A stretch of 64,000 nucleotides of DNA from Methanobacterium paludis (GTDB lineage Archaea > Methanobacteriota > Methanobacteria > Methanobacteriales > Methanobacteriaceae). The position numbers and the translations under genes were made by a program. Shown here piece after piece: positions 1-7,910 of the stretch (within the stretch, counting starts at the first letter, position 1; every line of letters begins with the position of its first letter). The notes beneath the pieces are model-generated. The model was not told the DNA's origin, did not search any database, and worked only from the letters and a program-made list of their open reading frames with translations. The DNA lies in assembly GCF_000214725.1 (NCBI RefSeq), contig NC_015574.1, positions 558,001-622,000 of the forward strand, read 5' to 3'.

Positions 1-1
1 T

Positions 2-1141
2 CGACTTGAAAACGGGCCTTTTAAAGAATTAATGGATAAATATTTTGATGTTGTTCCCCAATTTGTCCCATTTGGAAAGTACTACGTTAGGATAGGTAGC
101 GAAATAAAGCCATTTCCATGGAACGTTAATGCGTGGCTAAAATTTGGCTTAATCCCTAAAACTGATAGGCTGTTGCTGATGAAATCATTATTCAACACCC
201 TTTACATGATAAATACAGGTAATAATCTATCCAACACCCCCTTATCTGAACTTCTACCCTCAAATATTTCAATTACCGGCAAAAGGTTTATGAATTGGCT
301 TTGTTATTTCACAGTTGGTACTTCCATAGAAAACACATCCCTTTCAAGATTTATAGATAACAAAACTAACAAAAGAGATTCAGTGGGTTACGTTGGAAAA
401 TTATACGACCTTTTCATATCAGAGGGTGCTACAGATCAAGGATACCCTAAAGGCGGTCTTCAATCTATAATCCGTTCTATTACTGCATCGTTTCCCAATA
501 AAAAAGTTGAAATCAGGGTTAATGAAGAAGTAACAAATATAGAATGTAATGAAAGAGTTGAAAGGGTAGTTACTAAAGAAAACGTTTATGAATGTGATTC
601 AGTGATTTACTCGGGATTTGCCTCAGATCTACCCAATTTAGTTGACAATTTACCTGTAGATTATGCTGAAAATTTGCTTTCAATTGAGAAGATCAATTCT
701 TTAACCGTATGGATGGGACTGACCAAAAAAATATTTAAAAATTACGGTTCACAGATGTGGATAGATTCAGATCCATTTGCATGGGTTGTTCCAACCTCAA
801 ACTACGATCCTGCATTAGCACCCAGAGGAAATCAACTTGTAGGTTTTGCATTTATTTTACCTGAAAAATATAATGTATCAAAGATGAGAAAAAAGGCATT
901 TAATTCCATAGTTGAGATTCAACCAGATATTGAAGGGCACATAGATATGATACATTATCAGGACTTAATTCCAGAAAAGGCATCGTGGAGTATTAATTCA
1001 GGTTTTGGGGATGTTAAAACACCGATAAAGAACCTGTACTGTGTCGGAACTGACACAGAAAAGAGAAGTGCGGGTGTTAGCAGAGCTGCTTACTCTGTTT
1101 TAAGATGTTTAAATCTTATGAAACACGATGGAAACTTATGA
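2..1141 (+). CDS. NAD(P)/FAD-dependent oxidoreductase, phytoene desaturase/amine oxidase type (5' partial)
   Basis: The frame is open from base 2 through the window edge, reading RLENGPFKEL before the first ATG at base 32. The gene therefore begins upstream, and the N-terminal GxGxxG FAD-binding motif is not in view. About 380 residues remain. The C-terminus carries LYCVGTDTEKRSAGVSRA, which resembles the second FAD-contacting motif of phytoene-desaturase-like flavoproteins. In that family this region closes the FAD site; substrates range from carotenoids to other isoprenoids and amines, and nothing here fixes the substrate. The ATG at 32 should not be taken as the start. Family fairly sure, reaction unknown. 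Confidence 0.75.
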   Translation, partial: RLENGPFKELMDKYFDVVPQFVPFGKYYVRIGSEIKPFPWNVNAWLKFGLIPKTDRLLLMKSLFNTLYMINTGNNLSNTPLSELLPSNISITGKRFMNWLCYFTVGTSIENTSLSRFIDNKTNKRDSVGYVGKLYDLFISEGATDQGYPKGGLQSIIRSITASFPNKKVEIRVNEEVTNIECNERVERVVTKENVYECDSVIYSGFASDLPNLVDNLPVDYAENLLSIEKINSLTVWMGLTKKIFKNYGSQMWIDSDPFAWVVPTSNYDPALAPRGNQLVGFAFILPEKYNVSKMRKKAFNSIVEIQPDIEGHIDMIHYQDLIPEKASWSINSGFGDVKTPIKNLYCVGTDTEKRSAGVSRAAYSVLRCLNLMKHDGNL

Positions 1142-1295
1142 TTTCTCGCTTCCAGTATTTACCATTAATAATTTAGATTTTTATGCAGTTTCATCACAGT
1201 CCCTAAAATTAAAGTTATGCTGATAGTTTATTCCATGATGATAAAATTGGAATTATTAATAAAAAAAATTTAAAAAAAGAGATTTATCTTTGATT

Positions 1296-1721
1296 TTAGG
1301 GGGTTGTTTTTATAAGGAGCACTGTACAGGGGGCAGAATGAACTACCTTTTCTGTGACGCTTCCAAGGAGATGCTTGTCAATTTTGCTTTTACCTGAACC
1401 CATTATGAGCATATTTACCTTTTCATTTTCTGCCACTTTTATTATTTCATCTGCAGGATCCCCTTCTACCAAAACTCTCTTAAATTTTATGTTAGGTTTT
1501 TGAAGTTTTTTCTCTAATTTAAACAGTACTTCATTACCCCTTGTTCTCAATTCTTTGACCATCATTTCCTTTACTCTGGTGGGTGTTAGAAATGGTGTGG
1601 AAGTTTCAACCACATACACACCAATGATTTCTATTTCCCGATCCCCGAAAAGTTCCAGGGTATGTGCCCCAAGTTCGTCCACGTATTTACCCATACTTGC
1701 AATTAAAACTTTTTCATACAT
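1296..1721 (-). CDS. Universal stress protein, UspA family
   Basis: This 141-residue protein is a single Usp domain of normal length. It opens with the first beta strand (YEKVLIASM) and ends with the ATP-binding signature GSGKSKIDKHLLGSVTEKV, matching G-x2-G-x9-G(S/T), so it is probably an ATP-binding Usp. A ribosome site, GGTGTGAT, precedes the ATG. The gene starts 4 bases after the stop of the upstream Ca/Na exchanger gene on the same strand, so the two very likely share a transcript. The pairing suggests a role tied to ion or membrane stress, but that is inference. The family is secure; the specific function is not known. Confidence 0.9.
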   Translation of the reverse strand: MYEKVLIASMGKYVDELGAHTLELFGDREIEIIGVYVVETSTPFLTPTRVKEMMVKELRTRGNEVLFKLEKKLQKPNIKFKRVLVEGDPADEIIKVAENEKVNMLIMGSGKSKIDKHLLGSVTEKVVHSAPCTVLLIKTTP

Positions 1722-1725
1722 CTTA

Positions 1726-2766
1726 TCACACCGAAATATAGATTCTTATAGTTATGTATGCAATATAAACCAACATTAGAACCAAACCCGCCCATCGGGT
1801 TAGTTTTTTCTTTCTTGAAGCCATGATAAGCAGTAGGGATGTTACGAAAATCATCACAGGCGCATCAAAGGTCACAGAAAGCCTTTCAATTGGAATTGCC
1901 ATGAAGAGTGATGGAACACCTATACCTATGAGTATGTTGAAGATGTTACTTCCAAGTATCGTTCCCATTGAAAGACTGTGAAGTCTTTTCATGGCGGAGC
2001 TTAATGTTACCACAAGTTCTGGGGCGCTGGTTCCAATTGCCAGGGCAAAAAGTCCGATTATCATCTGGGGTATGTTCATGATCTCTGCAATTCCAACTCC
2101 ACTCCAGACCATGATTTTGCAGCCAATCACCAGACCAGCAATTCCAACAAGTCCCATAATATAATTTCTTTTCAGGTTGTGCTCTTTTTTAATTCCCTCT
2201 TTAATCTCATTTTCATCTCTGTTTTCAACTTCATCTTCTATTTTGAGGTTTTCATTCTCAGCGTTTTCTGCATTATTTTTTTGTTCTAGACTGTGTTCTT
2301 TTTGTTTTTTTATTAAAAACCAGAGGTAGACGCAGTAAGCCGCTATCATAATGATTCCGACTGCTGCATTGAGTTTAGTCATAAAGATCATGAAGAACAT
2401 GAGGATAAGAGCAGTTATAAGGGTCATAATGCCGTCCCTTCTAAGCTCCTCTTTGTTTGTTTCTATAACTCCTGCCACAAATGCAGAAATACCTAGAATA
2501 CCCGCTATGTTCCAGATGTTGGATCCTATAACCACACCAACCCCAATATCAGGGGTACCACTTAAAATAGCTATAATGGCAGAGCCAAACTCAGGAAGAG
2601 ACGTTCCAACGGCTGAAGCAGTGACTCCTAAAATAATTTGGGATATTCCCTTAGCTTCTCCTATTTCCACTAAATTGTCTACAAATACGTCTGCTGTTTT
2701 TATTACTAAAAACAGTGAGGCAATTAATGCAAGAACATACACGATCACCATATTCATAAATTTCAC
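1726..2766 (-). CDS. Calcium/sodium exchanger (CaCA family, YrbG-like)
   Basis: This is an integral membrane antiporter of 346 residues with the internal duplication typical of the CaCA superfamily. The two alpha repeats are visible: AVGTSLPE followed by GSNIWNIAG in the first half, and AIGTSAPE followed by GSNIFNILIG in the second. A hydrophilic, Glu/Lys/Asn-rich loop of about 50 residues separates the halves. In the family the alpha-repeat acidic residues bind the exchanged cation; ion specificity (Ca, Na, K) cannot be read from sequence alone. GGTGA sits just upstream of the ATG and a TATA-like element (TATAAATAT) lies near 2796-2804. It heads a two-gene unit with the universal stress protein. 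Confidence 0.9.
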   Translation of the reverse strand: MKFMNMVIVYVLALIASLFLVIKTADVFVDNLVEIGEAKGISQIILGVTASAVGTSLPEFGSAIIAILSGTPDIGVGVVIGSNIWNIAGILGISAFVAGVIETNKEELRRDGIMTLITALILMFFMIFMTKLNAAVGIIMIAAYCVYLWFLIKKQKEHSLEQKNNAENAENENLKIEDEVENRDENEIKEGIKKEHNLKRNYIMGLVGIAGLVIGCKIMVWSGVGIAEIMNIPQMIIGLFALAIGTSAPELVVTLSSAMKRLHSLSMGTILGSNIFNILIGIGVPSLFMAIPIERLSVTFDAPVMIFVTSLLLIMASRKKKLTRWAGLVLMLVYIAYITIRIYISV

Positions 2767-2910
2767 CAGATTTTAAAAAGTTATATAAAATATTTATAGT
2801 CCACCTAGTTGAGTTTGTCAAGCCATGTTGAAGCTTATCAATCAGCTAGGTAAGAGATTGATGCGATAACCTATCCCTCAATTATGACCATCATAATTTT
2901 ATATAAAAAA
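2767..2910 (-). promoter_or_regulatory. Leader of the exchanger gene with possible competing helices
   Basis: A TATA element near 2901-2906 (minus strand) would start transcription about 110 bases before the exchanger ATG. The predicted leader contains AUCAAUC...GAUUGAU, which can form a stem. It also has an ACCUAG that can pair either with an upstream UAGGU or with a downstream CUAGGU. A second TATA element lies nearer the gene, at about 2796-2804. A block similar to the distal promoter (TATATAA, TTATGATGGT) recurs at about 3525-3550 ahead of the next gene. Pairing was judged by eye, and no known riboswitch class was recognised. Confidence 0.3.
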
Positions 2911-2980
2911 AAGTAGAATAGTATTACTTACAGTATTCAAAAATTAGTTTACTAATACTCTAAAATCTCCAAAAAATAGT

Positions 2981-3433
2981 TTATTTATAGTATACTCCAA
3001 AAATAACAGTGCTCAACAGTAAAATGCCAATTAAGATTAATGCAGGATATAATTCAATTACAGGATCGTTGCCACGTTCTAACAGGTTTCTCATAAATGG
3101 CAGATTGTACTGGACCCAGAACCAAAAACCAATCCCAATACTGTTTAATCTTAGTCTTTTCTTTTCTTTCTGGATAGCTCTGTATTCTGCATTGAATTCT
3201 TCCTTTGGATTGCTACTTAAAAATCCAGATCCAAGCTTATAAACCTGAGATATCTTCAAAACGTCCTTATAGTTTTCCCTGTATTTATGTGCGGCTTTAC
3301 GCCAGCTTTCACGTTTGGCTTCCTTGCTGCAGTTCTTGATATCTGGTGAACAGTACTTCTGGTTTGGTGATTTGACTTCAAAGGGTTCACCACACCATTT
3401 ACAGTACTTGATTGCAGTAAAATTTTTACTCAT
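2981..3433 (-). CDS. Zinc-ribbon and transmembrane protein of unknown function
   Basis: This 150-residue protein has an N-terminal zinc-ribbon-like cluster (CKWCGEPF near residue 11, then YCSPDIKNCS), a basic helical middle rich in Lys/Arg/Glu, and one strong C-terminal membrane segment (PALILIGILLLSTVIFGVYY), with a weaker hydrophobic stretch (IGIGFWFWVQYNL) before it. The layout suggests a membrane-tethered small protein with its metal site in the cytoplasm. It stands alone, with a TATA-like TTTTTATATAAG element upstream near 3543-3554. I do not recognise a characterised family and assign no function. Confidence 0.6.
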   Translation of the reverse strand: MSKNFTAIKYCKWCGEPFEVKSPNQKYCSPDIKNCSKEAKRESWRKAAHKYRENYKDVLKISQVYKLGSGFLSSNPKEEFNAEYRAIQKEKKRLRLNSIGIGFWFWVQYNLPFMRNLLERGNDPVIELYPALILIGILLLSTVIFGVYYK

Positions 3434-3612
3434 TTTTACACCTTGAATTTCAAGTTTTTAGAAAGATCCTCTTATGAATTTTGATTTATAAAAGGTTAGC
3501 TGGTAAAAACCAAGATCGAAATCCACTTGAACAACCATCATAACTTATATAAAAAATACTTTAAAGTTATTACTATTTAAATTGGTTTGTTTTTTGGTGA
3601 CAAATTGGAGAT

Positions 3613-4059
3613 TTAAGTCATTATATTCCATGGAATTAACAATTTAAGGCCGTTTAAAGTTAAATAAAATGCCAATATCAATAATAATAAACCCATAAAC
3701 CTCATTATATTAATATACAGTTTTCCTGTCAGGAAGCTGCGGGACTTTCCAGTAACAACTGCCATCACAATCTTAGATCCTATAAGGCAGACGTAGAAAC
3801 CTAAGATAAACCAGAGAGGACTAAAAATGTTTTGATTGTAAGCGGTAATTATTATAGACCCACCAACAGTTATCCAGAAGAGATAGGGTTGTGGATTTAA
3901 AAAATTGACCATCACTCCTTTTGCAAATGATCTTGCTTCTTTTAAATCAATGTTTTCTGTTAAACCTTTAGTTTTTATGCTTTCATAATCTCTTAATTTC
4001 TTATTTAAAGTTAAACTATTTAAGATTAAAAAAAATAGACCTAGGATATTCGCAGGACC
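3613..4059 (-). pseudogene. 5'-truncated LysE-family transporter relic
   Basis: The C-terminal half of a LysE/RhtB-type exporter is recognisable, including the conserved NPQPYLFWITVGG stretch and the final membrane helices. The frame stays open upstream of the only plausible starts (a GTG-ATG pair at 3915) as far as 4059. It encodes family-like sequence (LGLFFLILNSLTLNKKLRDYESIKTKGL) without any start codon, and is then cut by in-frame stops at about 4060-4074. LysE proteins are normally about 200 residues with an N-terminal half carrying three helices; that half is absent. I read it as a decayed or truncated gene rather than a functional 100-residue protein. Confidence 0.65.
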
Positions 4060-4153
4060 TTAAAAATATTATTAAAAATCGATTTGTTGTTGAAACTAAT
4101 TTAAATCAGTCATTTAGAAAATTTAAAATTTAAAAATAAAAATTTAAAAAAAT

Positions 4154-4807
4154 TCATGTAGCATCTGTTTTCATTGATTTACGGTAACTAACCAAATCTT
4201 CTACAGTAACAACGGGCATGCTGTGCTTTGTGGCGAAGGCCACTACTTCGGGTAAGCGTGCCATTGTACCATCGGGATTTGTAAGCTCACAGAGTACACC
4301 GAATGGTTTCAATCCTGCCATTTTCATCAGGTCAACAGCTGATTCAGTATGTCCCTGACGTTCTAAAACACCACCGGAACGGGCCCTTAATGGGAAAACG
4401 TGTCCTGGGTGATTTAGATCTTCAGGTTTAGCATTATCTTCGATAGCAGTTTTAACTGTGGTAAGTCTATCTGCAGCTGACACACCGGTTGTAACACCTT
4501 CTGCAGCTTCAATTGATATGGTAAATGCAGTTTTATACTGGCTTGTATTGTTTTCCACCATCAAAGGTAGTCCAAGTTCATGCACCTTGTCATCGTCCAG
4601 GCACAGGCAGACAATACCACTGCATTCCCGGATTAACATAGCCATCTGGGATTCGGTGAGGGATTCTGCGGCAAAAATTATGTCCCCTTCATTTTCCCTT
4701 TGTTCATCATCTGTGACCAGTACACCACGGCCGCTTTGCAATGATTTTAGGGCATTCTCCACCCTTTCAAGTGGTTCACCGAATTGGGATAATAGATTTT
4801 GATTCAT
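4154..4807 (-). CDS. ribB: 3,4-dihydroxy-2-butanone 4-phosphate synthase
   Basis: RibB converts ribulose 5-phosphate to 3,4-dihydroxy-2-butanone 4-phosphate and formate, supplying the four-carbon unit of riboflavin (and, in methanogens, of F420 precursors that share the pathway). The 217-residue length matches a monofunctional enzyme. The acidic metal-site motif DDEQRENEGDI is near residue 37, and HPGHVFPLRARSGGVLERQGHTE, spread over about residues 133-156, is the second conserved block. There is no fused GTP cyclohydrolase II domain. GGAGGT lies 8 bases before the ATG. An FMN riboswitch precedes it on the same strand, giving a direct feedback route from the pathway's end product. Confidence 0.97.
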   Translation of the reverse strand: MNQNLLSQFGEPLERVENALKSLQSGRGVLVTDDEQRENEGDIIFAAESLTESQMAMLIRECSGIVCLCLDDDKVHELGLPLMVENNTSQYKTAFTISIEAAEGVTTGVSAADRLTTVKTAIEDNAKPEDLNHPGHVFPLRARSGGVLERQGHTESAVDLMKMAGLKPFGVLCELTNPDGTMARLPEVVAFATKHSMPVVTVEDLVSYRKSMKTDAT

Positions 4808-4815
4808 GGTATATA

Positions 4816-4821
4816 ACCTCC
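4816..4821 (-). promoter_or_regulatory. ribB ribosome binding site
   Basis: On the minus strand GGAGGT stands 8 bases before the ribB ATG. It is a strong site and the likely target if the upstream riboswitch works on translation. I did not find a clear anti-Shine-Dalgarno segment. A UCUGGU at 4837-4842 could pair with the ACCAGA strand of the riboswitch's last hairpin, a possible switch that would need folding to test. Confidence 0.6.
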
Positions 4822-4918
4822 TTTTTTGAGTGACCTACCAGAACCAGGGCAAAAAAGACGTAGAGTTGCCTAAAGATTATAAACTCGCATTAAACGAATT
4901 TAGAAATGTTCGGGCAGC

Positions 4919-5065
4919 CTTATCCTCTTCAATCCGGACTGTGACCGTCGGCTCTGGTTTTTCACCAGATCTGCTGACCTCCATCAATCGAAGGAGCGCT
5001 CGCGGGCTCCCCAGTATAACCTGGGATACCGCCGGTGGGGATTTTCACCCCGCCCTGAGAATAAG
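4919..5065 (-). ncRNA. FMN riboswitch (RFN element) upstream of ribB
   Basis: On the minus strand the classic RFN blocks appear in order: AGGGCGGGGUGAAAAUCCCC, ACCGGCGGU, a variable hairpin (UCCCAG...CUGGGGA), AGCCCGCGAGCG, a GCUCC...GGAGG arm, GUCAGCAGAUCUGGUG, CCAGAGCCGACGGUCACAGU and CCGGAUUGAAGAGGAUAAG. The closing helix pairs CUUAUUCUC (5057-5065) with GAGGAUAAG (4919-4927), nine pairs with one G-U. All six helices of the class can be drawn. In this family the RNA binds FMN and lowers expression of riboflavin genes. It ends about 110 bases before ribB, which is the only gene it can serve here. An open frame on the opposite strand through this RNA is not a gene. Confidence 0.95.
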
Positions 5066-5137
5066 TCAATGATACATCACTTTTCATCTTTAAAATATTT
5101 ATCGTCAAATGATCATGCAAATTTTATTTACAAAATT

Positions 5138-5153
5138 TTTAGGTGCACCAAAA
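5138..5153 (+). promoter_or_regulatory. Distal DtxR-type operator candidate
   Basis: TTTAGGTGCACCAAAA contains the perfect palindrome GGTGCACC and shares TTAGGTG with the second palindrome at the start codon of the regulator gene downstream. It lies directly before the TATA element, so a bound repressor would cover the TFB recognition site. The assignment to the adjacent DtxR-family protein is inference from position and similarity. Confidence 0.55.
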
Positions 5154-5164
5154 CTTTTATATGG
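5154..5164 (+). promoter_or_regulatory. TATA box of the iron operon
   Basis: CTTTTATATGG has the TATA-box form expected of archaeal promoters, preceded by the A-rich AAAA of a BRE. It would place the transcription start near 5183-5188, about 20-25 bases before the regulator's ATG. The two DtxR-type palindromes bracket this promoter. Confidence 0.55.
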
Positions 5165-5193
5165 TGTGTGAATAAACAGTTGTTCAAAATAAG

Positions 5194-5207
5194 TTAGGTG
5201 AGCCTAA
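5194..5207 (+). promoter_or_regulatory. Proximal DtxR-type operator overlapping the ribosome binding site
   Basis: TTAGGTGAGCCTAA is an interrupted palindrome (TTAGG/CCTAA arms) matching the known DtxR/IdeR operator style. It ends at the base before the ATG at 5208, and its AGGTGA core is also the ribosome binding site. The same bases thus serve translation and, probably, repressor binding, which points to autoregulation by iron. Confidence 0.65.
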
Positions 5208-5948
5208 ATGTTTAACGATAAAAAGATCAGCCCAAACATCGAGGAATATCTGGAAGCCATATACAAGATAGAGAAGAATGGTGAGAAGGTCAAAACCACT
5301 GAAATCTCAAAAAACCTGGATATAGCCCCCGGAAGTGTTACACAAATGATTAAAAGAATGGAAAAATTAGGATACTTAAATTACTCCCAGTACCAAGGTG
5401 TTCAATTAACAGAAAACGGACTTAAAATTGCCAAAAAAATCACAAGAAAACATAGATTACTGGAAAGGTTCCTTTATGATATTTTAAAACTTAAAAAAAA
5501 TAACTTACACGATCAGGCATGTGAGATGGAACATTCCTTATCTGATGAAGCCGAAGTAGCTCTCTGTCAGGTTTTGGAACATCCTGATAAATGCCCCGAC
5601 GATGATGAGCTCATTCCAGCATGTGATCTGAAATTTTCAAGTTGCGAAGAATGTATGAAATACAGGTCAAGCGGATCAAGCATAGAAGAAGTTGGAAAAC
5701 GAAATGAAAATTTAATTTCGGTAATTGAACTAGAAGAACATCAAAAAGCCAAAGTATGCTTTATAAGGGGAGACCACAAGGTTTTAAGACGACTTCTAGA
5801 CATGGGAATTACCACCGGTGCCACCATAAGTCTTATGAGATTAGCACCGCTGAACGGACCTGTGGAAGTTGCAATAAGGGGGTCAAAATTGGCTCTGGGA
5901 CGTGAAATAGCCTCTAACATATTTGTGGAATGTTTTAGGGGAGACTAA
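5208..5948 (+). CDS. DtxR-family iron-dependent regulator with C-terminal FeoA domain
   Basis: This 246-residue protein has three parts: a winged-helix DNA-binding domain (about residues 8-70, SPNIEEYLEAIY then APGSVTQMIKRMEKLGY), a helical metal-binding and dimer domain (to about 150), and a FeoA/SH3-like domain (about 170-246, LLDMGITTGATISLMRLAPL). The family binds Fe(II) or Mn(II) and represses metal uptake. Between the last two domains is a cysteine cluster C129-x9-C139-x6-C146-x2-C149. It is followed 12 bases later by feoB, and no separate FeoA gene is seen, so the FeoA domain here may serve regulation, transport or both. Two operator-like palindromes in its promoter suggest autoregulation. 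Confidence 0.92.
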   Translation: MFNDKKISPNIEEYLEAIYKIEKNGEKVKTTEISKNLDIAPGSVTQMIKRMEKLGYLNYSQYQGVQLTENGLKIAKKITRKHRLLERFLYDILKLKKNNLHDQACEMEHSLSDEAEVALCQVLEHPDKCPDDDELIPACDLKFSSCEECMKYRSSGSSIEEVGKRNENLISVIELEEHQKAKVCFIRGDHKVLRRLLDMGITTGATISLMRLAPLNGPVEVAIRGSKLALGREIASNIFVECFRGD

Positions 5949-5960
5949 GGGGATTAATTA

Positions 5961-7910
5961 ATGGATAACAATGAAGACGAAGACTTATCAAAGAAAAATT
6001 TAACCATAGCCCTTGCAGGAAACTCAAACGTCGGTAAAAGTGTGGTGTTCAACGAACTTACAGGTTCAAACCAGATAATTGGAAACTGGCCCGGAAAAAC
6101 CATTGAAAGGGCAGAGGGAAAACTCCACTTTGAGGGTCAGGATATAACTGTGATAGACCTGCCCGGTATTTACTCATTTTCAACTTTTTCAATGGAAGAA
6201 ATGGTATCCAGGGAGTACATGGCATTTGAAAAACCAGATGTTGTGATCAACGTTGTTGATGCTTCTGTTTTGGAGAGAAACCTGTTTTTCACCCTACAGT
6301 TAAAGGAAATGGATGTTCCAATGGTTGTCTGTGTCAATCAGGTGGACATAGCCAAACAAAAAGGAATAGTCATTGACACAGAAAAACTACAGGATATGCT
6401 AGGAGTACCTGTTGTATCCACAGTGGCAGTGAGGGGTGAAGGGCTCCATGAACTAATGGAAAAAACCGTGGAACTTGCCCAGAAAAAACCTCAAATAAAA
6501 ACGATGGAGTATGGTGCGGAAGTTGAAAAACGAATAGAGAAATTGAGGGAAACAATCGAATCTGAAAACCTTGATTTAGGATATCCACCTCGATGGGTCG
6601 CTATAAAGTTACTTGAAAACGATCCAGAGATTAAGGAACTGGTGGAATCCAGATCAAAGAAGGTTTCAAGATCAGTGTATGACATGTCCCAGGAAATAGA
6701 AGAAATTCATCAAGAACCTGTTTTTGCAGTCATAGCCTCTGAAAGGTATTCACTTGCAAATAAAATTGCATTTGAGGCCCAGATACAAAGTGAAGTGAAC
6801 ATTACATTTTCTGAAAGGTTGGACAGACTCTTCACACACAGGGTATGGGGTTACGTGATGGCAGTTGCTGTGCTGGGAGGACTGCTTTTATGGACATTTG
6901 TGGTTGGAGATTTCTTCTCAGGTTTACTTTCAAATGCTTTCAGCTTCTACCAACCAGTAGACCCTAAAGTAACAGGTTCTATGGCGAGTATACTTTGGAA
7001 TGGGGCATTTGGAGGTATTGTAGCAGGAGTTACCCTCGTAATTCCATTTGTAATTCCATTTTATCTTATGCTCAGTGCGGTTGAAAATTCTGGAGTGCTG
7101 ACAAGGGTGGCATTCATGATGGACAGTGCAATGCACAAGATAGGACTGCATGGAAAAGCCATAATACCCATGATCCTGGGTTACGGATGTAACGTTCCTG
7201 CAATTGACAGTACCAGGATTTTGGAGACTCGGCGTGAAAGATTATTAGCATCGTTTGCCATCACATTCACGCCATGTGCAGCCAGAACAATCGTTATACT
7301 GGGTCTTGTAGCAGTGTTTGTCAACATATGGTGGGCTCTTGCACTTTACGTAATTGACCTTATGGTGATATTCGTATTGGGCAGGATTGCTTTGAAGGTT
7401 GTACCTGGAGAATCAACAGGACTGATAATGGAGTTAAGCTCATTTAAAGTTCCATCTTTAACAGCCATGTTCAAACAAACATGGTCAAGAACCAAGTCAT
7501 TGATATATCTGGTTTTCCCACTGTACATAATTGGAAGCGCAGCCATACAGGCTTTATATGCTTGGGGTGTTCTTACACCTATAAGCAATGTTCTTGCACC
7601 ACTTACAGTTGGATGGTTAGGTCTCCCCCTATTTGCCGGCATACTACTCATATTTGGAGCTGTCAGAAAGGAATTCACACTACTGATGCTGGTGGCTCTG
7701 GTTGGTACGAACTTCGCAGCATTTTTAACACCGGTTCAGTTAATAGTACTGGCACTTGTAAGCCTGCTTTTCATACCATGTATATCCACAATCGCCATAC
7801 TGGCTCGTGAATTTGGATGGAAAGCCACAGGGGCCATATCACTGGCCAACTTTGCCTCTGCAATGATTATTGGAGGTATAGCTTTCAGGGTGCTTAGTTT
7901 AGTATTCTAA
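5961..7910 (+). CDS. feoB: Ferrous iron transport protein B
   Basis: FeoB imports Fe(II) across the membrane. The 649-residue protein starts with a G domain: P-loop GNSNVGKS at residues 20-27, the switch stretch NWPGKTIERAEG, DLPGIYS and NQVD. A helical GDI-like segment and the membrane core with two Gate regions follow, including the conserved GYGCNVPAI and FTPCAARTIV. Length and order match full FeoB without a cysteine-rich C-terminal tail. It directly follows the DtxR-FeoA regulator and shares its promoter, so transcription should rise when iron is scarce. Confidence 0.97.
   Translation: MDNNEDEDLSKKNLTIALAGNSNVGKSVVFNELTGSNQIIGNWPGKTIERAEGKLHFEGQDITVIDLPGIYSFSTFSMEEMVSREYMAFEKPDVVINVVDASVLERNLFFTLQLKEMDVPMVVCVNQVDIAKQKGIVIDTEKLQDMLGVPVVSTVAVRGEGLHELMEKTVELAQKKPQIKTMEYGAEVEKRIEKLRETIESENLDLGYPPRWVAIKLLENDPEIKELVESRSKKVSRSVYDMSQEIEEIHQEPVFAVIASERYSLANKIAFEAQIQSEVNITFSERLDRLFTHRVWGYVMAVAVLGGLLLWTFVVGDFFSGLLSNAFSFYQPVDPKVTGSMASILWNGAFGGIVAGVTLVIPFVIPFYLMLSAVENSGVLTRVAFMMDSAMHKIGLHGKAIIPMILGYGCNVPAIDSTRILETRRERLLASFAITFTPCAARTIVILGLVAVFVNIWWALALYVIDLMVIFVLGRIALKVVPGESTGLIMELSSFKVPSLTAMFKQTWSRTKSLIYLVFPLYIIGSAAIQALYAWGVLTPISNVLAPLTVGWLGLPLFAGILLIFGAVRKEFTLLMLVALVGTNFAAFLTPVQLIVLALVSLLFIPCISTIAILAREFGWKATGAISLANFASAMIIGGIAFRVLSLVF

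Noticed and set aside
4830..5072. Open frame of 80 codons on the plus strand
   Set aside because: It runs antisense through the FMN riboswitch; the RNA conservation explains the sequence, and the encoded peptide resembles nothing.
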